From Clostridia bacterium (GTDB lineage: Bacteria; Bacillota; Clostridia; Oscillospirales; Acutalibacteraceae), in the NCBI GenBank assembly GCA_017516485.1, contig JAFXCH010000008.1:1-64000 (forward strand): a stretch of DNA of 64,000 bases, given 5' to 3'. The notes below the pieces were generated by a model. The model was not told where the DNA came from. It saw only the letters and a program-made list of their open reading frames with translations, and made no database searches. Of this stretch, positions 1 to 8,654 are shown in pieces. The translations under genes and the position numbers were made by a program. The first letter of the stretch is position 1. Every line of letters begins with the position of its first letter.

Positions 1-260
1 GAAGTTCCCATAACACCAAAATTACCTATGTAAACACCGCCTGCCTTGAAAAGAACGCTGTCCCCACCGTAATATAAAATCGAAGCAGCTTTTTCGATTG
101 TCTTAAAAGCCTTGTCGGGCGATAGGCCACTGTTGGAGTCATCTCCGGCTATTGAATCAACATAGTAAACCGTACCCGTGGACGCCGAGGCAAAGACCGT
201 TGCCGAAGCAATTATGCACAAGCAAAGCACGACACAGAAAAATTTATTGAGCATTTTCAT
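1..260 (-). CDS. Secreted beta-helix/DUF1565-type protein, N-terminal part
   Basis: This gene runs off the left edge, so only about 86 N-terminal residues are visible. It starts at an ATG at 260 with a GGAGGTG ribosome binding site just upstream. The first ~25 residues (MKMLNKFFCVVLCLCIIASA) form a signal peptide ending near an A-S-A cleavage site. The following YYVDSIAGDDSNSG and LSPDKAFKTIEKA segments match the start of DUF1565/right-handed parallel beta-helix proteins, many of which are pectate-lyase-like or surface polysaccharide-binding proteins. The mature function cannot be assigned from this fragment. The secretion call is firm; the fold is inferred from the repeat-cap motif. Confidence 0.7.
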   Translation of the reverse strand, partial: MKMLNKFFCVVLCLCIIASATVFASASTGTVYYVDSIAGDDSNSGLSPDKAFKTIEKAASILYYGGDSVLFKAGGVYIGNFGVMGT

Positions 261-551
261 AAAAACACCTCCGCCCAAATTTTAACACGCTACTAAAGTA
301 TAGTCAACAAACAAATTATAGTTTATAAAAGTTAAGCATATCTTCAAACTATGGTAGTGTAAAAGACAATTACGTACAAATCACATACAAGTTTACTTTG
401 AAATCAGCTTGTATGGAATTTATTTCCCATATTGTTTGTTGAATCAAATAATAAATTGTGTTAAAATCCGTTCGTACAATAGTGAGCATAAAAAGTCAAG
501 ATGTCATATGTTCTTTGAGCTATAATGTAATCACACAAAGGGGTGAGCGAT

Positions 552-1421
552 TTGGATTGGGTTACGGGCATACAGAATGCAATAAATTATATCGAAGAGC
601 ACCTTACCGATGAAATAGACTTTAATTTGATTTCAAAAGAGGCTGCTTGTTCGGGTTTTTATTTCCAGAGAATTTTCAGCATATTATGCGGTATTACTCT
701 CAGCGATTATATCAGAAACAGACGGCTTACACTTGCCGGCTCTGAGTTGTGTGCTTCTGATGTCAAAGTAATTGATATAGCATTGAAATACGGTTATGAA
801 AGTCCTGAAAGTTTTACAAGAGCTTTTACAAAGTTTCACGGTATAACACCATCTGAAGCTAAAAAGGACGGCTCAAAGCTCAAATCTTTTTCTCGCCTTT
901 CTGTGAAAATTTCATTAAGCGGAGGCAATATAATGGACTACAAAATTATTGAAAAAGAGGCTTTTGACATTATCGAAAAAATGGAAACACATACTGTTGA
1001 TAATTCAGAAAATGCCAAGAGTATTCCTGATTTTTGGACTCGTTCTCACAAAGACGGAACAGTAAAAATGTTGACAGAATTAACAACAGACAGAACGTTT
1101 ATTTTCGGAGTGTGCTACGGAAATCTTTCTGAAGATTCAAAGACATTCGATTATTCAATTGCAGCGAAATGCGATAATAATACTGTAATTCCTGAGGGTT
1201 TCAGGAAAAACACCATTCCCGCAAGAGCATGGGCTGTGTTTGAGTGTAAGGGTGCAATGCCGAATGCAATGCAAGATATGTGGCATAAAATTGTTTCAGA
1301 ATTCTTCCCGACATCAGGCTATGAGCCTACATATGAAATGGATATTGAAGCTTATACCGAAGGAAATATGAACAACCCCGATTACTATAGTGAAATTTGG
1401 GTGCCTGTTGTAAAGAAATAA
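552..1421 (+). CDS. AraC-family transcriptional regulator with effector-binding domain
   Basis: The N-terminal ~100 residues contain the two helix-turn-helix motifs of AraC/XylS regulators, including the recognition pattern GYESPESFTRAFTKFHG and the ITPSEAKK end. The C-terminal ~150 residues resemble the GyrI-like/AraC effector-binding domain (FGVCYGNLSEDS, ARAWAVFECKG, PTYEMDIEAY), a layout of the Rob/BmrR type that binds small hydrophobic ligands. A TTG start at 552 is preferred because AAAGGGGTGA lies 5-8 nt upstream; the GTG at 543 sits inside that ribosome binding site. The protein would be 289 residues. Its target is unknown; it stands alone between a divergent gene and a convergent operon. 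Confidence 0.85.
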   Translation: MDWVTGIQNAINYIEEHLTDEIDFNLISKEAACSGFYFQRIFSILCGITLSDYIRNRRLTLAGSELCASDVKVIDIALKYGYESPESFTRAFTKFHGITPSEAKKDGSKLKSFSRLSVKISLSGGNIMDYKIIEKEAFDIIEKMETHTVDNSENAKSIPDFWTRSHKDGTVKMLTELTTDRTFIFGVCYGNLSEDSKTFDYSIAAKCDNNTVIPEGFRKNTIPARAWAVFECKGAMPNAMQDMWHKIVSEFFPTSGYEPTYEMDIEAYTEGNMNNPDYYSEIWVPVVKK

Positions 1422-1479
1422 AACGAGAGAATCCATATCATAGCTGATTGCTATGTTTCTTAGCTCTATATATCACAAA

Positions 1480-1510
1480 AGCTCCGCAATACATAATGTA
1501 TTGCGGAGCT
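1480..1510. terminator. Bidirectional intrinsic terminator
   Basis: A perfect 13-bp stem (AGCTCCGCAATAC with its reverse complement) encloses a 5-nt loop. On the minus strand it is followed by TTTTGTG, on the plus strand by TTAATATTT. It separates the converging AraC gene and the YidC-sulfatase operon. Confidence 0.85.
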
Positions 1511-1538
1511 TAATATTTAGCCGTATTGCATCAAAAAA

Positions 1539-4310
1539 TCAAGGCAGCTTATGTTCTTTGAGAATAACTTCCTCATCATAATAAGCCCAGTTTTTCTGGT
1601 CACGTAAATCCTTTGAAACAGATGCCCATCTTGAAGGTAAGAAGGTATTGCTGTCCGTATAATTATCGAGTCTCCAGTCGGTTGATACAATAATAAACTG
1701 ATCGTGCGCATATTTTTCGTCGCTGTTAATCGGCTTTCCTGTAAACGGATTTACAGGATTACTTATGATATCTTGTGTTGCAAGAGTCGGAACATCTGCA
1801 TTGGTCATAAATTCATCCGATACTGTAAAGCCTTCAGAGTTAAAATCTTTTACCATAAACAACGGATAATAAGATTCAGCAGTTACGCCTTCATAGCTGA
1901 AATCTTTACACACAAAATCATTTGAAGAACCTACTGCCCTACCGTGGTCTGCAACAATTATTATTCTTGTATTGTCATAAACACCGTTTTCTCTCAGATA
2001 ATCCAGCCATTTTCCAACTTGAATAAATGCAGCCATATTGGAATGATAATGCGACATCTGGTTTACAGACTTGACATTTATAGCTTTACCGTCAAGCGTA
2101 AATCTGTCTGCGTGTGTTGCATCGTATTGAGTGTTATCCACTTCCTCGACCGGAACGTACCCCGGCATTTGAAGGATAGAAGGTTCATGCGTTACGTCAT
2201 TTGACATAAACAGATATGTGTTTTCGCTTGAGTTCGTTATCTCTGTCATAGTTGACATATTTTCCAGAACCGTATAATTCTTCAAGAATGATTTGTCGTA
2301 ACCTCTTGCAACAGAAGGATTCTCTATTACTTGATTAGAGTACAAGCGTTCTCCGAATGACTCGGTTTTGCGATAAAAACCATCATCGTAAAAGAAACTA
2401 TGCGTCAACACCGGCATACATTTCATCAAACTGAAACAAAAGAAATTTCTTCTGTTTACTATATTGCTCTGTGCTTTCTGTTCAACAGACTGAAATTTAC
2501 CCTTTGTGATATATGCATCAATCTCAGGATAATCATCATATATCGACAAATCGGGAATCCATTTATAATTTGCATAAGGCGGATCAAATACCGTTACATC
2601 GAAATTATTTTCAGAAAAAAGAACCGGCATAACCAGCAAAGATTCATTGTGCTTCTTTAAAAGAGACTCTGAATCTCTTTTGTTCATTTCAACCGGAGTA
2701 TATTCATATCCGCCCAACAACGGTGGGGTGCCAAAATTTGTAGAAAGTCCGTATGAAATTGTATTTGAATAATACGTGAATCCGTCAAATTGTTGCTTCA
2801 GCTCCGGCTTTTCATTAAAAATATACGGTACGTATGTACCTACAGCACGGTCAAGCATTATAACAACAACGTTTTTTCCGTTTTTATTAAGTTTGAAACT
2901 CGGCCTTTCCGAGCTTGCACTCAAGTCAACAGTATCAATAGACTTTTTAATAGTGTACACATTTACGCATGACATAACGCCGATTGCAAGTGTAGCAACA
3001 ATAAGAACACTTGATGCTGCTTTCTTCCATTTGCTTACAATGAAGCTCAATACTGCAATAAGAACAGCCCAGACAACTATATTGATAATCTTTTCGCTGA
3101 GAGCACTCTGTATTCCCTCGTCGTAAATAAGGTCCGAAGAAATATTGCCGTATTTTCTTCCGAAAAACATATAGTTAACAAGCATTACACCTGACAACAC
3201 CCACACTGCCCTACCGAAAATCACTTTAACTTTTGCACTCGCCAGCCAGTAAAAGACTCTCAGCCAAATCAGGAACAGACCTGCTGAATAGCAGAACGAG
3301 CTTAAAACAAACCAAAGCGGATGATAGAAATACGTTATGTCAACAAACTCCTGTGGCGAATCTGCAATTAACTGCGAAGAAATCAGTGCACCGCAAAGTA
3401 TTGCAAGGAAACACGAACCTATGGTAAACAGTTTATTGTCGGGCTGTGCAGTTATGGGCTTTATGTGCTTTGCCGTGAACTTTTTGATTGCAGGAACAAA
3501 CAATCCTCCCAGCAGTAACACGCCCACAAAAATAACGAGCATCCTTTTCTTTATGTTTCTGTTAAAGAAGAACAAACCGTATACAATTATACCGATACCT
3601 GCCAGCGAAGCAATCACTCGCAGAATCTTCTGAGGATTCTTTACTTTGTACAGAATGGTTTTGCACAACGAAAAGAAGTTATTGCAAGTCCAGTAGAACA
3701 CCAGACCCGAAGGCGAAGGATAAAGCAATATTAGGAATAAAATTGCCATTCCGTATATCTGAATCTTATTCTTAAGCGGAAAACCTTTCAGATAAATTGT
3801 GCTTGAAACAAAGTTTATGGCAGTCATCAGAATAGGCAGAATATTGATTGCTATACCGCCTATTATAAGCAAACCGTCAGGCTCACCCAAATCGGCAATC
3901 GGGCCAAATGATGTATGCTTCAAATCCTGCAAATTTGACAGGAAGTTATATGCCGCCATAAAAAACGGTATCTGAAGCAAAAGTGATGTAGATCCCTTTA
4001 TTGCCTGTGTCGGCTTATAGTTGTTCTGTCTGTAATATGTCTGGAGCATCATCATTCTTTCGTCGCCCGAAAACGACTTTTTGATATGATTCACTCCGTT
4101 ACGAAGCTTATTCTCAACACTCTTTGCTTCTTCCTGCATTATATCTGCACGTCTGTACAAAGGGAATGACAGCACATTGACAACAAGGCTCATCGCAATT
4201 ATTGCCAATGCAGGATTGTACATTATACTGTTTGCAACCTGATAAACGAGCTCAAAAAGCAGCTTCAGCGGCCCAAGAATCAGCGTTTCAAGGATTAAAA
4301 CAAATGTCAT
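1539..4310 (-). CDS. YidC/Oxa1-like membrane domain fused to sulfatase/LTA-synthase-like domain (copy 1)
   Basis: The 923-residue protein has three parts. Residues 1-235 look like the conserved core of YidC/Oxa1 insertases (NPALAIIAMSL, SFPLYRRADIMQEE with R53-R54, LLLQIPFFMAAYNFLSNL), without the lipoprotein signal or large periplasmic domain. Residues 235-445 carry several more membrane helices. Residues 475-800 form a sulfatase/alkaline-phosphatase-superfamily domain: metal-binding D487 in VVIMLDR, a Ser/Thr cluster STNFGTPPLLGG (517-534) expected to supply the nucleophilic Thr, H708-E709, and D788-H789-G790. This resembles LTA synthase and phosphoethanolamine transferases. A GGAGGGG site precedes the ATG. 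It lies 167 bp downstream of its paralogue and of a glycerophosphotransferase-like gene. Transfer of phosphoglycerol or a similar group to a surface polymer is inferred; the role of the YidC part is unknown. Confidence 0.85.
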   Translation of the reverse strand: MTFVLILETLILGPLKLLFELVYQVANSIMYNPALAIIAMSLVVNVLSFPLYRRADIMQEEAKSVENKLRNGVNHIKKSFSGDERMMMLQTYYRQNNYKPTQAIKGSTSLLLQIPFFMAAYNFLSNLQDLKHTSFGPIADLGEPDGLLIIGGIAINILPILMTAINFVSSTIYLKGFPLKNKIQIYGMAILFLILLYPSPSGLVFYWTCNNFFSLCKTILYKVKNPQKILRVIASLAGIGIIVYGLFFFNRNIKKRMLVIFVGVLLLGGLFVPAIKKFTAKHIKPITAQPDNKLFTIGSCFLAILCGALISSQLIADSPQEFVDITYFYHPLWFVLSSFCYSAGLFLIWLRVFYWLASAKVKVIFGRAVWVLSGVMLVNYMFFGRKYGNISSDLIYDEGIQSALSEKIINIVVWAVLIAVLSFIVSKWKKAASSVLIVATLAIGVMSCVNVYTIKKSIDTVDLSASSERPSFKLNKNGKNVVVIMLDRAVGTYVPYIFNEKPELKQQFDGFTYYSNTISYGLSTNFGTPPLLGGYEYTPVEMNKRDSESLLKKHNESLLVMPVLFSENNFDVTVFDPPYANYKWIPDLSIYDDYPEIDAYITKGKFQSVEQKAQSNIVNRRNFFCFSLMKCMPVLTHSFFYDDGFYRKTESFGERLYSNQVIENPSVARGYDKSFLKNYTVLENMSTMTEITNSSENTYLFMSNDVTHEPSILQMPGYVPVEEVDNTQYDATHADRFTLDGKAINVKSVNQMSHYHSNMAAFIQVGKWLDYLRENGVYDNTRIIIVADHGRAVGSSNDFVCKDFSYEGVTAESYYPLFMVKDFNSEGFTVSDEFMTNADVPTLATQDIISNPVNPFTGKPINSDEKYAHDQFIIVSTDWRLDNYTDSNTFLPSRWASVSKDLRDQKNWAYYDEEVILKEHKLP

Positions 4311-4477
4311 TTAACCCCTCCATCTTAACCGAAAGGTTCTCATATTTTGTCTGTACATAAAAATCAATTTGCATTTTCAGATTATGACTATGTCAATCAT
4401 TTTGCAGAACATATTGCTGTATAATTACTTTCTCTCGGAAGACAAACATATAAAAATCGTTATCTTTCGGTAGCAGC

Positions 4478-7258
4478 TCAAGGCAACTTATGCTCTTTGA
4501 GAACAGTTTCTTTTTCGTAATAAGCCCAGTTTTTCTGATCGTGCAAATTATCCGAAACCGATGCCCACATCGCAGGAAGGAATGTATTACCTTTATGCTT
4601 TCCGGTCTGTGTATGCGTTGACATGATAACAATTTGATCATGCGCATATTTTTCATCGCTGTTAATCGGCTTTCCTGTAAACGGATTTTCAGGGTTACTT
4701 ATCAGACCTTGTGTCGCAAGCGTCGGAACATCGGCATTTGTCATAAACTCATCCGATATGTTAAAGCCTTCACTGTTGAAATCTTTTACCATAAGCAACG
4801 GATAATAAGATTCCGCAGTCAGCCTTTCAGTGAATTCTTCGTGTTTAAAGCTTTCAGAATTATAAATCTCGGATGAACCGACAGCTTTACCGTGGTCTGC
4901 AACAATTATGATCCTCGTATTATCATACACGCCGTTTTCTCTCAGATAATCCAGCCATTTTCCAATCTGAATATATGCAGCCATATTGGAATGATAATGC
5001 GACATCTGATAATTATTTTTGACATTTATTGTCTTACCGTCAATCGTAAATCTGTCTGTATGTGCAGCATTATACTGAGTATTATCTACTTTTTCGGCAG
5101 GAACATATCCCGGAGTTTGAAGAAGAACTGCTTCATGTGTTGTATCATTTGACATAAACAAAAAAGTGTTTTCACTTGAGTCGGTTATCTCTGTCATGGT
5201 TGCCATATTTTCCAGAACCGTATAATTCTTCAGGAAAGTTTTGTTATGACCTTTCGCAACAGAAGGATTCTCTATTACATAAGTAGAATACAGAACCTCT
5301 CCGAATGACTCTGTTTTGCAATAAACGCCGCCGTCATAAAGGTAGCCGTGTGTAAACATAGGCATACATTTCATCAGGCTGAAGCAAAAAATATTTCTTC
5401 TGTTTATAACATTGCTCTGTGCTTTCTGTTCAACAGACTGAAATTTACCTTTTGTGATATACGTATCAATCTCCGGATAATCATCATATATAGACAAATC
5501 GGGAATCCATTTGTAATTGGCATAAGGCGGGTCACAGACCGTTACATCAAAATTGTTTTCAGAAAACATAACCGGCATAACCAACAAAGCCTCATTGTGT
5601 TTCTTGACCAGAGACTCTGAATCTCTTTTGTTCATCTCAACCGGAGTGTATTCATATCCGCCAACCAAGGGAGTGCTTGCAAAATTTGTTGATATACCGT
5701 ATGAAAGCGTATTCGAATAATACGTAAATCCGTCAAACTGTTGTTTCAGTTCAGGATTTTCATTTAAAATATACGGTGCATATGTACCTATAGCACGGTC
5801 AAGCATTATAACAACAACGTTTTTGCCGTTTTTATTAAGCTTAAAGCTCGGCATATCCGCACCGGCAGTAAAATCAACTGTATCAATGGATTTTTTAATA
5901 GTGTACACATTTACGCATGACATAACGCCTATAGCAAGTGTAGCAACAAGCAAAACACTTGATGCCGCTTTTTTCCATTTGCTGACAACAAAACTCAGCA
6001 CTGCGATAAGAACAATCCAGACAACTATATTGATAATCTTTTCACTCAGGGCACTTTTTATTCCGTTATCATAGACAAGCTCTGAAGAAATATTGCCGTA
6101 TTTTCTTCCGAAGAACATATAGTTGACAAGCATTACGCCTGACAAAACCCATACTGCTCTGTCAAAAATGACCTTAAGCTTATCATTTGACAACCAGTAA
6201 AAGACTCTCAGCCATATCACGAACAGACCTACGGAATAGCAGAACGAGCTTAAAACAAACCACAGCGGATGATAAAAATACGTTACGTCGACAAACTCCT
6301 GCGGTGAATCTGCAATAAGCGCCGATGAAATCAGTGCACCGCAAAGTATTGAGAGGAAACACGAACCTATGGTAAACAGTTTATTGTCGGGCTGTGCAGT
6401 TATTGGCTTTATATGCTTTGATGTGAATTTCTTAATTGCAGGAATAAACAAGCCAACCTGCAACATCAAGCCGACAATAATAACGAAAGCTTTTCTAAAT
6501 ACAGAACCATTGTAAGCAAACAAGCCAAAGGCTATTACACCAATACCTGCCAATGAAGCGATTACACTCAGAATCTTCTGCGGATTCTTAACCTTGTACA
6601 GAATGGTTTTGCACAATGAGAAGAAGTTGTTGCAAGTCCAGTAGAACACCAGACCCGAGGGTGAAGGATAAAGCAATATGAGGAATAATATTGCCATTCC
6701 GTATATCTGAATCTTATTCTTAAGCGGAAAACCCTTCAGATAAATTGTGCTTGAAACAAAGTTTATGGCCGTCATCAGAATAGGAAGAATATTGATTGCT
6801 ATACCGCCTATTACAAGCAAGCCGTCAGGCTCGCCCAAATCTGCTATAGGACCGAATGATGCATGCTTCAAATCCTGCAAATTTGACAGGAAGTTATATG
6901 CCGCCATAAAAAAGGGCACCTGAAGCAAAAGCGATGTCGAGCCCTTTATTGCCTGTGTCGGCTTATAGTTGTTCTGTCTGTAATAAGTCTGGAGCATCAT
7001 CATTCTTTCGTCGCCCGAAAACGACTTTTTAATATGATTCACTCCGTCACGAAGCTTATTTTCAATATCTCTTGCTTCTTCCTGCATTATATCTGCACGT
7101 CTGTACAAAGGGAATGACAGCACATTGACAACAAGGCTCATCGCAATTATTGCCAATGCGGGATTATGCACAATAGTGTTTGCAGCCTGATAAATAAACT
7201 CAAAAATCAGTTTCAGAGGACCCAAAACCAGAGTTTCAAGGATTGAAACAAATGACAT
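4478..7258 (-). CDS. YidC/Oxa1-like membrane domain fused to sulfatase/LTA-synthase-like domain (copy 2)
   Basis: This 926-residue protein has the same architecture as the gene downstream and is colinear with it, with clearly more than half of residues identical by eye. The YidC-like core spans residues 1-235, extra membrane helices 235-445, and the sulfatase domain 475-800 with D487 (MLDRAIG), the STNFASTPLVGG cluster, a histidine in NDTTHEAV and a DHG motif near 788. A short insertion after DHG (around residues 796-815) distinguishes it from copy 1. Its ATG follows the stop of the glycerophosphotransferase-like gene by 2 bp, and its GGAGGAG site lies inside that gene, so translation is probably coupled. 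The pair looks like a tandem duplication followed by specialisation. Confidence 0.85.
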   Translation of the reverse strand: MSFVSILETLVLGPLKLIFEFIYQAANTIVHNPALAIIAMSLVVNVLSFPLYRRADIMQEEARDIENKLRDGVNHIKKSFSGDERMMMLQTYYRQNNYKPTQAIKGSTSLLLQVPFFMAAYNFLSNLQDLKHASFGPIADLGEPDGLLVIGGIAINILPILMTAINFVSSTIYLKGFPLKNKIQIYGMAILFLILLYPSPSGLVFYWTCNNFFSLCKTILYKVKNPQKILSVIASLAGIGVIAFGLFAYNGSVFRKAFVIIVGLMLQVGLFIPAIKKFTSKHIKPITAQPDNKLFTIGSCFLSILCGALISSALIADSPQEFVDVTYFYHPLWFVLSSFCYSVGLFVIWLRVFYWLSNDKLKVIFDRAVWVLSGVMLVNYMFFGRKYGNISSELVYDNGIKSALSEKIINIVVWIVLIAVLSFVVSKWKKAASSVLLVATLAIGVMSCVNVYTIKKSIDTVDFTAGADMPSFKLNKNGKNVVVIMLDRAIGTYAPYILNENPELKQQFDGFTYYSNTLSYGISTNFASTPLVGGYEYTPVEMNKRDSESLVKKHNEALLVMPVMFSENNFDVTVCDPPYANYKWIPDLSIYDDYPEIDTYITKGKFQSVEQKAQSNVINRRNIFCFSLMKCMPMFTHGYLYDGGVYCKTESFGEVLYSTYVIENPSVAKGHNKTFLKNYTVLENMATMTEITDSSENTFLFMSNDTTHEAVLLQTPGYVPAEKVDNTQYNAAHTDRFTIDGKTINVKNNYQMSHYHSNMAAYIQIGKWLDYLRENGVYDNTRIIIVADHGKAVGSSEIYNSESFKHEEFTERLTAESYYPLLMVKDFNSEGFNISDEFMTNADVPTLATQGLISNPENPFTGKPINSDEKYAHDQIVIMSTHTQTGKHKGNTFLPAMWASVSDNLHDQKNWAYYEKETVLKEHKLP

Positions 7259-7260
7259 TT

Positions 7261-8496
7261 TTATTTCTCCTCCTTATCTGAAAGCTCTTTTTGTTTGTTA
7301 ATTAAATAATCGGTAACTATTTCTGCGCCTCTTCCGATATTCGCCCATGTCTCATTCTTTGCAGCCTGTCTGCCCTCGGCATAATATTCATCCGTAAGAC
7401 ATTCATCTATCAGTTCTTTAATATTGCTCATATTATCAGGGGTCAGCTTGCAGCCGATTCTCGGCAAAGCGGAATAAAGCCAAAGGGGACGATCCTGAAT
7501 CCACCAGGCATCATACACATCCAGATTGAAATTTACATCGGTATAAATTATAGGTTTGTTATGAATAAATGCAAAATCATAGAATACGCCCGAAAAATCC
7601 GAAACAAGAATATCCGCTCTGTGCAATACATTAAAATTATCGGTATCGCTGTTCCATTCAAGCTGTTCTGATTCCGGGTATTCTGCCATCAGCTTGTCCA
7701 GCATTTCTTTTTCTGATGTAAAAGACTGCGGATGAGGACGGACTATAATATGGTAACCCGTATTCAGCAAATGCTCTATTATCTTGCCTCCGCTTACTGC
7801 GAACAACGCACTGGGACCCCATGTAGGAGCTAACAATACAGTACGCTCATGCTCACCTATCGGCTCAGCTGATTCATAGGCTTTAGCCATTTCATCCATA
7901 TACGGTATACCTGCTTCAACAAGCTCTTTTGCAGGCAGATTGCGGAGTTTTTCCAGAGCACGTATATCCTCCGCCTGAAAGTCACCTGAATAAAGAACGG
8001 CATCATAATAATCAAGGCCGAACATTCTGTACATTGTAAGGCCGCCTGCTGCATGAGGAATATGTACGTAATACTTAACGTCTTTCGAACGCTTCCACTG
8101 ATAAACATCGAGACCGGGAGTTGTCGACAGCACAATATCCGCACGCAGATAATTCAGTCTTGTAAACAGTTTGTTCTTATTCTCAATACACTCTACTCTG
8201 AGACCCTTGTATTCACATTTCAGTGCAGGGTCATCAGGCGAAGCTGTTATGTACAATATCTCTTTGCCTCTTTTATCCATTTCACGGCAAATAGGTTCGA
8301 ACACCTTCCAGTATCTTTTATCATCGGAAAAAATTACAAAAGACTCTGATTTTAAAGCTGTATCCGCTTTACCGCCACCAAGCTTGAATCTGAGCTTGAT
8401 AAAAAGCATTCTCACAGCATAAAAAGCCGCACCCAGCACACCTATAAGCACTGTAAAAAGCATACTGCCTGTACCGGGATCGATATACAGTAACAT
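7261..8496 (-). CDS. CDP-glycerol glycerophosphotransferase-like protein
   Basis: The 411-residue protein starts with MLLYIDPGTGS and a membrane-anchoring helix (~residues 11-33). The rest has the GT-B-like fold signatures of the TagB/TagF family: H148 in VHIPHAAGG, RPHPQS at 253-258, and SDFSGVFYDFAF at 299-310. These enzymes move glycerol phosphate from CDP-glycerol onto a lipid-linked acceptor on the inner face of the membrane in teichoic acid synthesis. It is the first gene of a three-gene operon with the two YidC-sulfatase fusions, which suggests a glycerol-phosphate-containing surface polymer. A single catalytic domain is present, so it could act as a primase or a polymerase. Acceptor and product are unknown. 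Confidence 0.85.
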   Translation of the reverse strand: MLLYIDPGTGSMLFTVLIGVLGAAFYAVRMLFIKLRFKLGGGKADTALKSESFVIFSDDKRYWKVFEPICREMDKRGKEILYITASPDDPALKCEYKGLRVECIENKNKLFTRLNYLRADIVLSTTPGLDVYQWKRSKDVKYYVHIPHAAGGLTMYRMFGLDYYDAVLYSGDFQAEDIRALEKLRNLPAKELVEAGIPYMDEMAKAYESAEPIGEHERTVLLAPTWGPSALFAVSGGKIIEHLLNTGYHIIVRPHPQSFTSEKEMLDKLMAEYPESEQLEWNSDTDNFNVLHRADILVSDFSGVFYDFAFIHNKPIIYTDVNFNLDVYDAWWIQDRPLWLYSALPRIGCKLTPDNMSNIKELIDECLTDEYYAEGRQAAKNETWANIGRGAEIVTDYLINKQKELSDKEEK

Positions 8497-8551
8497 AACA
8501 ATAACCTCTCAATTCTTAAAAATAGAACAGATTTCGCATTTTAGCATATAT

Positions 8552-8580
8552 ATTATATTTTTTATAATATATTATGTCAA
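8552..8580 (-). promoter_or_regulatory. Consensus sigma-A promoter of the surface-polymer operon
   Basis: On the minus strand TTGACA (8575-8580) is followed by a 17-nt spacer and TATAAT (8552-8557). This is a perfect match to the housekeeping consensus and sits about 50 bp before the start of the CDP-glycerol glycerophosphotransferase-like gene. Confidence 0.85.
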
Positions 8581-8608
8581 TCTTTTTTAAGAATATATTT
8601 TAATAAAA

Positions 8609-8641
8609 GGTACGGCATACGCTTTACACATACGCCGTACC
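8609..8641 (-). terminator. Intrinsic terminator of the unknown membrane protein gene
   Basis: The arms GGTACGGC and GCCGTACC (8 bp, extended with one mismatch) are followed on the minus strand by TTTTATTAAAA. It ends the gene at 8655-10070. Confidence 0.75.
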
Positions 8642-8654
8642 TCATAAAATGCTT

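Noticed and set aside
1704..3633. Several plus-strand open frames of 60-116 codons opposite the YidC-sulfatase genes
   Set aside because: They repeat at matching places opposite both copies, lack ribosome binding sites and mirror the codon pattern of the real genes on the other strand.
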